Assembly: GCA_965246785.1 (NCBI GenBank)
Contig: CBDFFM010000004.1
Coordinates: 1 to 64,000 of the forward strand
Origin: UBA1952 sp965246785
Lineage (GTDB): Bacteria > Bacteroidota > Bacteroidia > Chitinophagales > Chitinophagaceae
DNA length: 64,000 nt
Reading direction: 5' to 3'
The notes under the pieces were generated by a model that made no database searches, had not been told where the DNA came from, and worked only from the letters and a program-made list of their open reading frames with translations. A program made the translations under genes and the position numbers. Below, one piece after another: positions 43,257-51,320 of the stretch; position 1 is the stretch's first letter, and each line of letters begins with the position of its first letter.

Positions 43257-43294
43257 GCTACGAGCAATATATTTCCGGCGGGTATGACAAAGTC
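43257..43294 (+). repeat. Diverged copy of REP-like element
   Basis: GCTACGAGCAATATATTTCC and GGCGGGTATGACAAAGTC resemble the better copies at 45575 and 49709 (GCTGCGAGCAAAGATTCCC ... GGGAATGACAAAGTC). It lies in the 397-bp gap between the divergent AsmA and S9 genes; the rest of that gap shows only a short weak ORF and nothing else I can name. Confidence 0.5.
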
Positions 43295-43515
43295 ACTGAA
43301 TAGTTAGAACACTCCCTGAGGCGCCAGATCTTTAATCCGGCTGTAGATAAGAATCCGTGCTTGTTGAGTAAAAGCTCGACAGACTGAATAATGATGAAAC
43401 ATACAACGCAAGGAAAGGCGAGGAGCGAACCGGAATCCGAAGAACAAAAATCCCCCAAACGCAAACGCAACACTTTCGCTAACATTGGCCCCGCAACGTA
43501 AAAACTATCTCCATT

Positions 43516-45546
43516 ATGAAGCGATTATTACTGCTTTCCGCCATTGCCATCACCACCGCCGCATCCGCACAAGAGCGACTCACCCCGGAAAAACTCTGGG
43601 GCCTCGGCCGTGTGGCTGCCGAGGGCCTGAGCGAGTCTGGCAAGACCCTTTATTATGCTGTGAAATACATGGACTGGAAAACGGAGAAAAGCACCATTAC
43701 GCATTACCGCATGCCCCTGACCGAAGGCGTGGCGGGCGAGAGCAAGTGGGGCGAAGGCTACAGCGTAGTACAGCGCGACGGCGATGTGTGGTGGGCTACG
43801 AAGGAAGGCAAGCTCTACCGTGGCTCCGCCAAAGGTGACGCCTGGCAGCCGGAGTATGAAGGCCTGGAAGGCGCGGGGGACATCCGCATTTCACCCGACG
43901 GCCGATGGATAGCCTATGTGCGCGAGGTGCTGGTGAAGCCGGTGAACGGAACCGACCTCTACAAAGACCTGCCGAAGACGACGGCCAAAGTCTATCGCGA
44001 CCTCAACGACCGCCATTGGGATGAATGGGAAGACGGGAAATACAACCACATTTTCATAGCCCCGCTGGGGCGGAAAGGCGAAGCGATAGACCTGATGCCC
44101 GGCGAGCCTTACGATGCACCGCAAAAGCCATTCGGCGGAGCAGAAGATTTTGTATGGAGCCCGGACAGCAAAGGCCTCGTGTATGTGTGTAAGAAAAAGT
44201 ACGGCACCGAGTACGCACTCAGCACCAATACTGACCTCTATTACTACAACCTCTCCACGCGCAAGACGACTAATTGGACGGCGGGCATGGAAGGCTACGA
44301 TACCAACCCGGTCTTCTCACCCGACGGCCGCCGCATAGCGTGGACGTCCATGCGCCGCGAAGGCTACGAAAGCGACAAGAACGACATCATGGTGATGGAC
44401 GTAACCACCCTCGGCATGATGAAGCTGAACCTGACAGGCGGATGGGATGGCGCAGTTAGCGGCTTTAGCTGGGGGCATAATTCCGACCGCATCTTCTTCA
44501 ACGCCGCATGGCGTGGAACGGAGCAGCTATTTGAAGGCCGCGTGCCAGGTAACCTCGGCGTGCGCATGATGCCGGTCATCCGCAAGATTACGGGCGGCGA
44601 TTTTGACATTGCCGGAGTGGTAGGGCAGAGCGCGGGTGGGGAAGTGGTGGTAAGCCGCACCGACATGAACACCGCAGCCGAGCTATGGGCCGTTGACCCC
44701 GCAAGCGGCGCCATGCGCGCATTGACACGTGTGAATGAAGCCGCCTATCGCAAGATTCTGCCCAGCGAAACAAAGCTGCGCATGGTAACTACAACGGACG
44801 GCAAGCAGATGGGCGTGTGGGTGGTCTATCCGCCAAACTTTGATCCGGCGAAGAAGTATCCAACCCTGCTGTATTGCCAGGGTGGCCCGCAGAGCGCGCT
44901 GACGCAGTTCTATTCCTTCCGCTGGAATTTTGCCTTGATGGCTGCGAATGGCTACATCGTAGTAGCACCAAACCGTCGCGGGATGCCGGGCTGGGGTGTG
45001 GAATGGAATGAGGCTATTTCAGGCGATTGGGGCGGCCAGCCGATGAAGGATTATCTCTCAGCGATAGATGATGTGGCAAGGGAGCCTTATGTGGACACAA
45101 AGCGCTTAGGCTGTATCGGCGCCAGCTACGGCGGCTATTCTGTTTTTATGCTGGCGGGTATTCATGGGAATCGCTTCAAAAGCTTCATCGCGCACGATGG
45201 CGTGTTTGATACGAAGAGCATGTATGGCACTACCGAGGAGCTGTGGTTTATGAACTGGGACGCCGGCGGGCCGTATTGGAAAAAGCCAACGCTGAAGGCA
45301 TACACGGAGTTTAATCCTTCCAATCATGTAGCGAAGTGGAATACCCCGATTATGATTATTCAGGGCGGCGTGGACTTCCGCGTGCCGATTGAGCAGGGTC
45401 TGCAGGCGTTTCAGGCGGCGCAACTGCAAGGCATCAAGAGCAAGCTGCTGTATCTGCCGAATGAAAACCACTGGGTGCTACACGCGCAGAATGCGATTGC
45501 GTGGCAGCGGGAGTTTTTCTCTTGGTTGGGTGAGACGTTGAAGTAG
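43516..45546 (+). CDS. S9 prolyl-oligopeptidase family serine peptidase
   Basis: A 676-residue secreted peptidase (signal MKRLLLLSAIAITTAASAQ). The beta-propeller has TolB-like repeats (DIRISPDGRWIAYVREV, NPVFSPDGRRIAWTSMRR, KGLVYVCKKKYG). The hydrolase domain has nucleophile CIGASYGGYSVFML (near residue 536), acid in QGGVDFRVPIEQ and His in NENHWVL. It belongs to the acylaminoacyl/dipeptidyl peptidase branch, cleaving N-terminal peptides. It is one of three S9 peptidases in the window. Confidence 0.94.
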   Translation: MKRLLLLSAIAITTAASAQERLTPEKLWGLGRVAAEGLSESGKTLYYAVKYMDWKTEKSTITHYRMPLTEGVAGESKWGEGYSVVQRDGDVWWATKEGKLYRGSAKGDAWQPEYEGLEGAGDIRISPDGRWIAYVREVLVKPVNGTDLYKDLPKTTAKVYRDLNDRHWDEWEDGKYNHIFIAPLGRKGEAIDLMPGEPYDAPQKPFGGAEDFVWSPDSKGLVYVCKKKYGTEYALSTNTDLYYYNLSTRKTTNWTAGMEGYDTNPVFSPDGRRIAWTSMRREGYESDKNDIMVMDVTTLGMMKLNLTGGWDGAVSGFSWGHNSDRIFFNAAWRGTEQLFEGRVPGNLGVRMMPVIRKITGGDFDIAGVVGQSAGGEVVVSRTDMNTAAELWAVDPASGAMRALTRVNEAAYRKILPSETKLRMVTTTDGKQMGVWVVYPPNFDPAKKYPTLLYCQGGPQSALTQFYSFRWNFALMAANGYIVVAPNRRGMPGWGVEWNEAISGDWGGQPMKDYLSAIDDVAREPYVDTKRLGCIGASYGGYSVFMLAGIHGNRFKSFIAHDGVFDTKSMYGTTEELWFMNWDAGGPYWKKPTLKAYTEFNPSNHVAKWNTPIMIIQGGVDFRVPIEQGLQAFQAAQLQGIKSKLLYLPNENHWVLHAQNAIAWQREFFSWLGETLK

Positions 45547-45574
45547 ATTTATTCTAGTAGGCGGTTTACAATTG

Positions 45575-45708
45575 CTGCGAGCAAAGATTCCCTTCGGGAA
45601 TGACAAAGTCGCTAAATATGAGTAGCGTGTGGGCGGGCAGCGCTTGATAAACATCATGTGCTGCTCGCCCAATCTTTTGTCATTCCCGAAGGGAATCTTT
45701 GCTCGCAG
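45575..45708. repeat. REP-like element with 34-bp inverted arms
   Basis: CTGCGAGCAAAGATTCCCTT (from 45575) through GGGAATGACAAAG (to 45608) is matched in reverse by 45674-45708, almost perfectly. Inside, GGGCGGGCAGCGC and GTGCTGCTCGCCC pair too, so the whole element can fold as one long hairpin after the S9 stop. Each arm also holds ATTCCCTTCGGGAAT, itself palindromic. Confidence 0.8.
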
Positions 45709-45798
45709 TTTACAGGCAACATTCACAAGGGAATAATTTTTTGCTCCGTCCATCCGTTCACCGGTTTCGTACTTTCAAATACCAACCGACAGCCCACC

Positions 45799-46722
45799 AT
45801 GAAGCTCCGCCTCAAACTCATTCTCTCCACCCTTGCCGGCGCAATAGCCGGGGCTGCCCTGCTCGCCACATTCGCCTTTGACAAGACCGACCCAGGCAAT
45901 GACCTGCTGGACGTCAAGAGCGATGGCCGCCTGCAATACAAATGGTACGCGCCGGAGCTTCCTAAGAGCATCGCTTTCGCCGGCGAAGCCGCGCCGCTTG
46001 ACCGCTGGGAAGTGCGGGAGCGTCTTGACCGCGAACTGCTGACCAATTACTACATGCACGGCTCCCTCATGTACATCCTGAAGCTGAGCACGCGCTACTT
46101 CCCGCAGATAGAAGAGCGGTTGAAAGCGAATGGCATTCCTGAAGATTTCAAATACCTCTGCGTGGCGGAAAGCTCGCTGCAGCATCTTACATCCGCCGCA
46201 GGCGCGCAAAGCTTCTGGCAGTTCCTCGGCGGCACGGGCACGCAGTATGGCTTGCAGATAGATGCTGAGGTGGATGAGCGTTATAACGTGGATAAGGCCA
46301 CAGACGCCGCCTGCAAGTACTTCCATCAGGCCTACGACAAGTTCGGCTCCTGGACAGCGGCAGCGGCTTCGTACAACTGCGGTATGGGCGGCTATAACAG
46401 CCAGGCTACATTTCAGGGCAGCCAGAACTTTTACGACCTCGTCTTTCCGGAGGAAACGAACCGCTACATCTTCCGCATCCTGGCGCTGAAGTATCTGATT
46501 AGCGGGGCAAAGGCGATGGGTTACATCATTCAGCCTGCTGATGCCTACAAGCCTTTTAATACGCGCACCATCACCGTCACGGAAAGCGTCCCGAATCTGG
46601 CGGATTGGGCAAAGTCGAACGGCACGAGCTACAAGTACCTCAAGCTACTGAACCCCTGGCTGCGGGCACGTACACTGACAGTGAAGAGCGGTGCGAGCTA
46701 CGCGATTGCGGTGCCGATGTAG
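45799..46722 (+). CDS. Lytic transglycosylase (MltD/SLT-like)
   Basis: A 307-residue envelope enzyme with an N-terminal signal or anchor (LILSTLAGAIAGAALLATFA). The SLT core carries the catalytic Glu in LCVAESSLQHLTSAAGAQSF, followed by WQFLGGTGTQYGL and AAAASYNCGMGG, matching the GLWQF and AYNxG motifs. It cleaves peptidoglycan glycan strands. A LysM-like C-terminal part (ITVTESVPNLADWAKSNG) would bind glycan. Start 45799 fits; the ATG at 45658 comes from repeat sequence. Confidence 0.9.
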   Translation: MKLRLKLILSTLAGAIAGAALLATFAFDKTDPGNDLLDVKSDGRLQYKWYAPELPKSIAFAGEAAPLDRWEVRERLDRELLTNYYMHGSLMYILKLSTRYFPQIEERLKANGIPEDFKYLCVAESSLQHLTSAAGAQSFWQFLGGTGTQYGLQIDAEVDERYNVDKATDAACKYFHQAYDKFGSWTAAAASYNCGMGGYNSQATFQGSQNFYDLVFPEETNRYIFRILALKYLISGAKAMGYIIQPADAYKPFNTRTITVTESVPNLADWAKSNGTSYKYLKLLNPWLRARTLTVKSGASYAIAVPM

Positions 46723-46730
46723 ACGGGCAC

Positions 46731-46813
46731 TTTACCACTAAGACACTAAGAACACAGAAGAGCCACTAAGCGCTTAGTGAAACTTAGTGCCCTTAGTGTC
46801 TTAGTGGTGAAAT
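46731..46813. repeat. Inverted repeat CACTAAG family
   Basis: TTTACCACTAAGACACTAAG (46731-46750) pairs with CTTAGTGTCTTAGTGGTGAA (46792-46811). A nested CCACTAAGCGCTTAGTG forms a second hairpin. It occupies most of the 119-bp gap before the acylase gene. Confidence 0.8.
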
Positions 46814-46841
46814 TGTATAGCTTTATCCGAAACACGCACCC

Positions 46842-49640
46842 ATGCGCTTCCTGCGCGTACTTCCCCTCCTGCTTGCCGTCGCCTTTATCTGGGCGTTAAA
46901 TCATTCCTTCGGCTCCCTACCGGCAATCGGGAAGATTATTGACCCTGTGAACGGCGCTATGGCGAATGCGGAAGACTGGAATGAGGATTGGAACCGAAAC
47001 CTTCATCTGAAAGACCTCAAAGCGCCAGTCCAAATCTGGTTAGACACTTCCCTCATTCCCCACATCCGCGCGGGTAATGACCACGACCTCTACTATGCGC
47101 AGGGCTACATCCACGCCACCTTCCGCCTCTGGCAGATGGATCTCCAAACCCGCGCCGCCTGGGGCCGCGTGAGCGAGGTGGCCGGCCCGAAGGCCATTGA
47201 CTTTGATAGAGGAATGAGGCGGGAAGGCATGGTGTGGGGCGCGCAGCATTCCTTAGAAACGATGGAGGCCGACCCGCGCACGAAGGCAATGCTGGATGCT
47301 TACCGCGACGGCATCAATGCCTACATACACACCCTCAACTTTCGCTGCCTACCCATTGAATACAAGCTCATGGGCTTCGTGCCGGAAGACTGGACGAACC
47401 TGCGCACAGCCCTCCTGATGAAGTACATGGCGCGCGACCTGACGGGCAAGACGGACGATATTGCCTACACGCAGCTCCGCGACCAACTGGGGCAGGAAGA
47501 ATTTGATTTCTTATTTCCTGAAAGGATAAAGGGCAGCAAGCCGGTCATTCCCGAAGGGACGAAGTTTGCACCTGCCTCGCTGCCGGCGCCAAAAGCGCCT
47601 GGGGGCGATGTGTGGGCGCATTTTAATAAAAGCGGCAGTAGCGCATGGGAGCGCACTCCAGTCTCCCGCGGGGGACTAATGGGCGGCGATGAGCGCCGAA
47701 TGGGCGCCGACGAGAGAACAATGAGCGCCCCGGGGCGAAGTATTGTCGCACAGGGGGCACGAATGGTGGCCGGCAATCCACTAATGGTGGACGGCGGGCG
47801 AAGCATCGTGGATAGCCGTCCACGAATGGTGGATGACCATCCACGAATTGTGGACAGCCATCCACGAATAGTGGACGACCATCCACAAAGGGTTATCCCG
47901 GGCCAACAAGGCCTGGATAGCAATCCATCATCCGAAATCTCTGAGGGTTCCAACAACTGGGCAATCAGTGGCGCCCATACCGCTTCCGGCAAGCCCATTC
48001 TCTGCAACGACCCCCACCTTGCGCTCAACCTGCCTTCGCTTTGGTATGAAATGCAGCTTACAGCGCCCGGCATTAATGCATACGGGGCATCATTGCCCGG
48101 CGCGCCGGGGATTGTGATTGGCTTTAATGACAAGATTAGCTGGGGCTTTACGAACAACTATAGGGATGTGAAGGATTTTTATGAGATAACGCATGCCGAT
48201 ACTTCTTTTGCAGATAGTCTAAACAGCGATACCCGGGATTCCGTTGATGGAATGGTTAATGGAATAGGACATATCCGTAGCGGTTACCGATTCGCCGGAA
48301 AGGTGGTCCCATTTGGAAAAAGCATTGAAGTCATCAAAGTAAAAGGCCAACCCGACGTTATTGATTTTGTGCGATATACCATCCACGGCCCCGTCACCTA
48401 CGACCCTTCCTTCCCTGACCCCGCCAAAAGCGGGAAGCTCCTTGCCTGCACCTGGATGGCGCATCGCGGCTCCAATGAGCTGCTGGCCACCTACCTGCTG
48501 AACCGCGCGGGCGATTACCCGGCCTTTACCGATGCCATCAGCCACTTTGAATGCCCCGCCCAAAACATTGCCTATGCCGACGGTGCGGGCAACATTGCCA
48601 TGTGGGCGCAGGGCCGCTTCATCAATAAATGGAAGGGGCAGGGCAAGTACGTGATGTGCGGCGACGACAGCGCAACGCTCTGGGGCGACGCCATCCCGTG
48701 GCAGGAAAACCCGCACGTGCTGAACCCGCCGCAGGGCTACGTAGCCTCCGCCAACCAGCAGGTGACGGACAGCACTTATCCATATTGGTATAATCAGAGT
48801 TTTACGGAATGGCGGGCGTGGAGGATAAATGGATTGATGGGCTTTTACAATCATTGGATAAATGATAAGCCGCAAATTGCTTCTATTGAAAATAACTCCG
48901 AGTATTTTTCAATGATGTCATTGCAAAACGACGCTACTTCTAATTTGAATTATGATGTCACAAGGATTATGAACGTTTATGTTGGCAAAAGCATTTGGGA
49001 AGTAAGCAAAAGATTTGTTGATAAAGACACTACCTCTATCGCTGGCCCTGAACTTGAATGGTATAGTACAACGGCGTCACTATATCAAACATTTTGGTCG
49101 CAACTCTACAAAGACATCTGGCAGGATGATTTCCCAACCGGCACAAAGTATCCATCCTCAGAGCTCACCGTGCAATTGCTCCTAAGCGATTCCACCTCCG
49201 GCTACTACGACGATAAGCGAACGCAGCAAGTAGAAACCCTCCGCGACGTTGTCCAGCGCGCCTTCAAGGAAACAACAGACTCTTTAGAAAAACTCAAGCG
49301 CAGCACCGGGCTTGAATGGTATAAAGTCAAAAACACCTCCCTCACCCACCTCGCCAGGCTCCCCGCCTTCTCCTACGACCACCTCAAAATAGGCGGCTGG
49401 AGCAACACCATTAACGCCTGCACCGGAGACCACGGCCCATCTTGGCGCATGATTGTGGAGATGGATAGCATCCCCCGCGCCTACGCCATCTACCCCGGCG
49501 GCCAGAGCGGCAACCCCGGTTCCCGGCATTACAGCGATTTCATCAATCAATGGGTAGAAGGGAAGTACCACGCCATTCAGTTCCTTGCCGCCATCACCAC
49601 AAAAAATCCTTTGAAATATACCTGGACGCTTACGCCTTAA
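46842..49640 (+). CDS. Penicillin acylase family protein with repeat-filled linker
   Basis: A 932-residue Ntn hydrolase, exported (MRFLRVLPLLLAVAFIWAL). The alpha part has YYAQGYIHATFRLWQMDLQ and MRREGMVW; the beta part begins at the catalytic Ser370 in GSNNWAISG, after which AHTASGKPILCNDPHL and the oxyanion-region residues follow. In this family autocleavage frees the Ser as N-terminal nucleophile and removes a spacer. Here the spacer (residues about 278-354) is built of an 11-unit 21-bp array (7-residue units such as RMVDDHP). It hydrolyses amide bonds such as acyl-homoserine lactone or beta-lactam side chains; the substrate is unknown. Confidence 0.92.
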   Translation: MRFLRVLPLLLAVAFIWALNHSFGSLPAIGKIIDPVNGAMANAEDWNEDWNRNLHLKDLKAPVQIWLDTSLIPHIRAGNDHDLYYAQGYIHATFRLWQMDLQTRAAWGRVSEVAGPKAIDFDRGMRREGMVWGAQHSLETMEADPRTKAMLDAYRDGINAYIHTLNFRCLPIEYKLMGFVPEDWTNLRTALLMKYMARDLTGKTDDIAYTQLRDQLGQEEFDFLFPERIKGSKPVIPEGTKFAPASLPAPKAPGGDVWAHFNKSGSSAWERTPVSRGGLMGGDERRMGADERTMSAPGRSIVAQGARMVAGNPLMVDGGRSIVDSRPRMVDDHPRIVDSHPRIVDDHPQRVIPGQQGLDSNPSSEISEGSNNWAISGAHTASGKPILCNDPHLALNLPSLWYEMQLTAPGINAYGASLPGAPGIVIGFNDKISWGFTNNYRDVKDFYEITHADTSFADSLNSDTRDSVDGMVNGIGHIRSGYRFAGKVVPFGKSIEVIKVKGQPDVIDFVRYTIHGPVTYDPSFPDPAKSGKLLACTWMAHRGSNELLATYLLNRAGDYPAFTDAISHFECPAQNIAYADGAGNIAMWAQGRFINKWKGQGKYVMCGDDSATLWGDAIPWQENPHVLNPPQGYVASANQQVTDSTYPYWYNQSFTEWRAWRINGLMGFYNHWINDKPQIASIENNSEYFSMMSLQNDATSNLNYDVTRIMNVYVGKSIWEVSKRFVDKDTTSIAGPELEWYSTTASLYQTFWSQLYKDIWQDDFPTGTKYPSSELTVQLLLSDSTSGYYDDKRTQQVETLRDVVQRAFKETTDSLEKLKRSTGLEWYKVKNTSLTHLARLPAFSYDHLKIGGWSNTINACTGDHGPSWRMIVEMDSIPRAYAIYPGGQSGNPGSRHYSDFINQWVEGKYHAIQFLAAITTKNPLKYTWTLTP
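47673..47903 (+). repeat. In-frame 21-bp repeat array in acylase gene
   Basis: Units begin at 47673, 47694, 47715, 47736, 47757, 47778, 47799, 47820, 47841, 47862 and 47883, always 21 bp apart with no indel. The best units share CCACGAATNGTGG, itself a small palindrome. The encoded 7-residue pattern is R-x-[MI]-V-D-x-x. The array sits just before the catalytic serine codon at 47949. Confidence 0.92.
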
Positions 49641-49667
49641 GACCAACGAATGTGCTGCTCGCCCAAT

Positions 49668-49734
49668 CTTTGTCATTCCCGCAGGGAATCTTTAAGTAGG
49701 CTGCGAGCAAAGATTCCCTGCGGGAATGACAAAG
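49668..49734. repeat. REP-like inverted repeat after acylase gene
   Basis: CTTTGTCATTCCCGCAGGGA through AATCTTT (49668-49693) pairs with AAAGATTCCCTGCGGGAATG through ACAAAG (49709-49734). The preceding GTGCTGCTCGCCCAATCTT is the same as at 45658, so this is a copy of the 45575 element in other arrangement. Confidence 0.8.
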
Positions 49735-49809
49735 TCGCTGCGAGCAGTACAGCGGCTTTAAGAGAAAAGATTCCTTCAGAAACTTGTCCTGAACTTGTTT
49801 CAGAATGAC

Positions 49810-49881
49810 AAGGCCACTGTGAACAAAAAAGCTGCTGTGAATTCAAAACCGCTATAGACAAAAAAGCCGCTGTAAGTAAAC
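49810..49881 (+). repeat. About 18-bp degenerate tandem repeat
   Basis: Four units around GCCGCTGTGAACAAAAAA: starts at 49810, 49828, about 49846 and 49864 (period 18, one step of 17). It fills the space between the REP-like element and the small membrane gene. Confidence 0.6.
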
Positions 49882-49903
49882 CGTCCGTCTTCTATCCTTT
49901 ATC

Positions 49904-50272
49904 ATGCGCCCAATCATCACCATCCTCGCCATCATCATCCTCGCCGCCGTCGCCGAATGGTACGGGCCGTGGTGGAGCTGCGCCCTTGTGGCGGGCATAG
50001 CCGGGCTGCTGTCAAGGCTGCGTACCGGCGAGGCCTTTGTGGCCGGCTTTATGGGTGTTGGGATTATGTGGCTGCTTTTCTTTCTGGCAAAAGATCTTGG
50101 CAGCCACCATGTACTATCGCAGAAGATGGCACAGACTTTTCATCTGCCTTCTTACCTGTTTTACATCATCGTTACCTTCCTGCTGGGCGGCCTCACGGGC
50201 GGCATTCCATGCTGGGCCGGGGCTGAGCTTCGCAAAGTGTTTAGACCAAAGTCCTTTGCGCCGGAATCCTGA
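49904..50272 (+). CDS. Small membrane protein of unknown function
   Basis: A 122-residue protein with about four hydrophobic segments (ITILAIIILAAVAEWYG, WSCALVAGIAGLLSRL, GFMGVGIMWLLFFLAK, LFYIIVTFLLGGLTGGIP). Short and compact, like small Bacteroidota membrane proteins; no functional motif. It lies just before the CDF transporter in the same direction, separated only by a 51-bp 8-bp-repeat region, so it may be its operon partner. Confidence 0.7.
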   Translation: MRPIITILAIIILAAVAEWYGPWWSCALVAGIAGLLSRLRTGEAFVAGFMGVGIMWLLFFLAKDLGSHHVLSQKMAQTFHLPSYLFYIIVTFLLGGLTGGIPCWAGAELRKVFRPKSFAPES

Positions 50273-50276
50273 TAAC

Positions 50277-50324
50277 AATCCAACGCTCCGACAATCCAAC
50301 ACTCAAACGCTCCAACCCTCCGCA
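50277..50324 (+). repeat. 8-bp tandem repeat at start of CDF gene
   Basis: Six units: AATCCAAC, GCTCCGAC, AATCCAAC, ACTCAAAC, GCTCCAAC, CCTCCGCA. They are open in the CDF frame (NAPTIQHSNAPTLR) and lie where that gene's start codon should be. Confidence 0.85.
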
Positions 50325-51292
50325 TTCAGCGGATAATCGCCGCGCTCTCCGTCATCCTCTTCGCCGGAAAGCTGTGGGCGTGGTACCTCACCGGCTCCGT
50401 CACCATCTTCACCGATGCGCTGGAGAGTACGGTGAATGTGGTGGCCGGCTTCATCGGGCTGTACGCCGTCAGCCTTGCGGCTAAGCCGCGCGACGCCAAC
50501 CATCCGTACGGCCACGGCAAGGTGGAATTCATCTCCGCCGCCGTGGAGGGCGCGCTCATCATTGCCGCCGGATTGATGGTGAGCTACCAGGCCGTTTATC
50601 ATTTTCTGCACCCGGAGCCGCTGAAATCTTTGGATTGGGGCATGGCGCTGGTTGGTATTACCGGTGGCGCGAATTACCTGCTGGGCATATATGCTGTGCA
50701 GGCCGGTATGAAGCATCGCTCTGCAACGCTGGAAGCAGCAGGCGCACATCTGAAGACGGACGCATACAACACCATCGCTATTATCGCGGGTTTGACGCTG
50801 GTGCGGTTTACCAATTGGCTGTGGCTGGATGCCGCCGTGGCGCTGATATTCGCTGCGGTTATTCTCTTCACCGGTTACCGCGTGCTGCGCAAAAGCCTGT
50901 CGGGAATTATGGATGAAACGGACGTTTCGCTGTTGCAAAGAGTGATAGACGTCCTCAACGAGCACCGCCGCGCCGACTGGATAGACCTGCACAACCTCCG
51001 CGTGATGCAGTACGGCGCTGTCCTGCACTTAGACGCCCACATGACGTTGCCGTATTATTTTGAAGTGCGCGATGCCGACAGGGAGTTTCACGCCTTGGAA
51101 CACCTGATGCTGGAGCAATTCGGCGGCGCGGTGGAGCTATTTGTGCATATAGACGGTTGTGAGTTCTATCAGTGCAAGCTCTGCGCAATGCCCGATTGCC
51201 CGGTGCGGCAAAGCCCGTTGATTCAGCGGCTGGTTTGGGATACGGAGAATGTGATGCTGGATAGTAAGCATGGAAAGATGCCCATTCTGTAG
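50324..51292 (+). CDS. Cation diffusion facilitator (CDF) transporter, start codon missing
   Basis: About 323 residues of a membrane metal/proton antiporter. Seen: IQRIIAALSVILFAGKLWAWYL (segment 1), SVTIFTDALESTVNVVAGFI with the first metal-site Asp, HPYGHGKVEFISA, HLKTDAYNTIAIIAG (second site), and a cytosolic C-terminal domain with CKLCAMPDCPV. Homologues start about five to ten residues before IQR. There is no ATG, GTG or TTG in frame between the TAA at 50273 and GTG 50432; that GTG would remove segment 1. ATT at 50324 is given as the nearest possible start. The original start may have been replaced by the 8-bp repeat. Confidence 0.8.
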   Translation: MQRIIAALSVILFAGKLWAWYLTGSVTIFTDALESTVNVVAGFIGLYAVSLAAKPRDANHPYGHGKVEFISAAVEGALIIAAGLMVSYQAVYHFLHPEPLKSLDWGMALVGITGGANYLLGIYAVQAGMKHRSATLEAAGAHLKTDAYNTIAIIAGLTLVRFTNWLWLDAAVALIFAAVILFTGYRVLRKSLSGIMDETDVSLLQRVIDVLNEHRRADWIDLHNLRVMQYGAVLHLDAHMTLPYYFEVRDADREFHALEHLMLEQFGGAVELFVHIDGCEFYQCKLCAMPDCPVRQSPLIQRLVWDTENVMLDSKHGKMPIL

Positions 51293-51320
51293 GGGCACAT
51301 CGAGTACGCTTACGCGGATT

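Noticed and set aside
43391..43501. 36-codon ORF MMKHTTQGKARSEPESEE...
   Set aside because: Short, Lys/Glu-rich, no ribosome site or similarity I can see; it ends 15 bp before the S9 gene and may simply be leader sequence.
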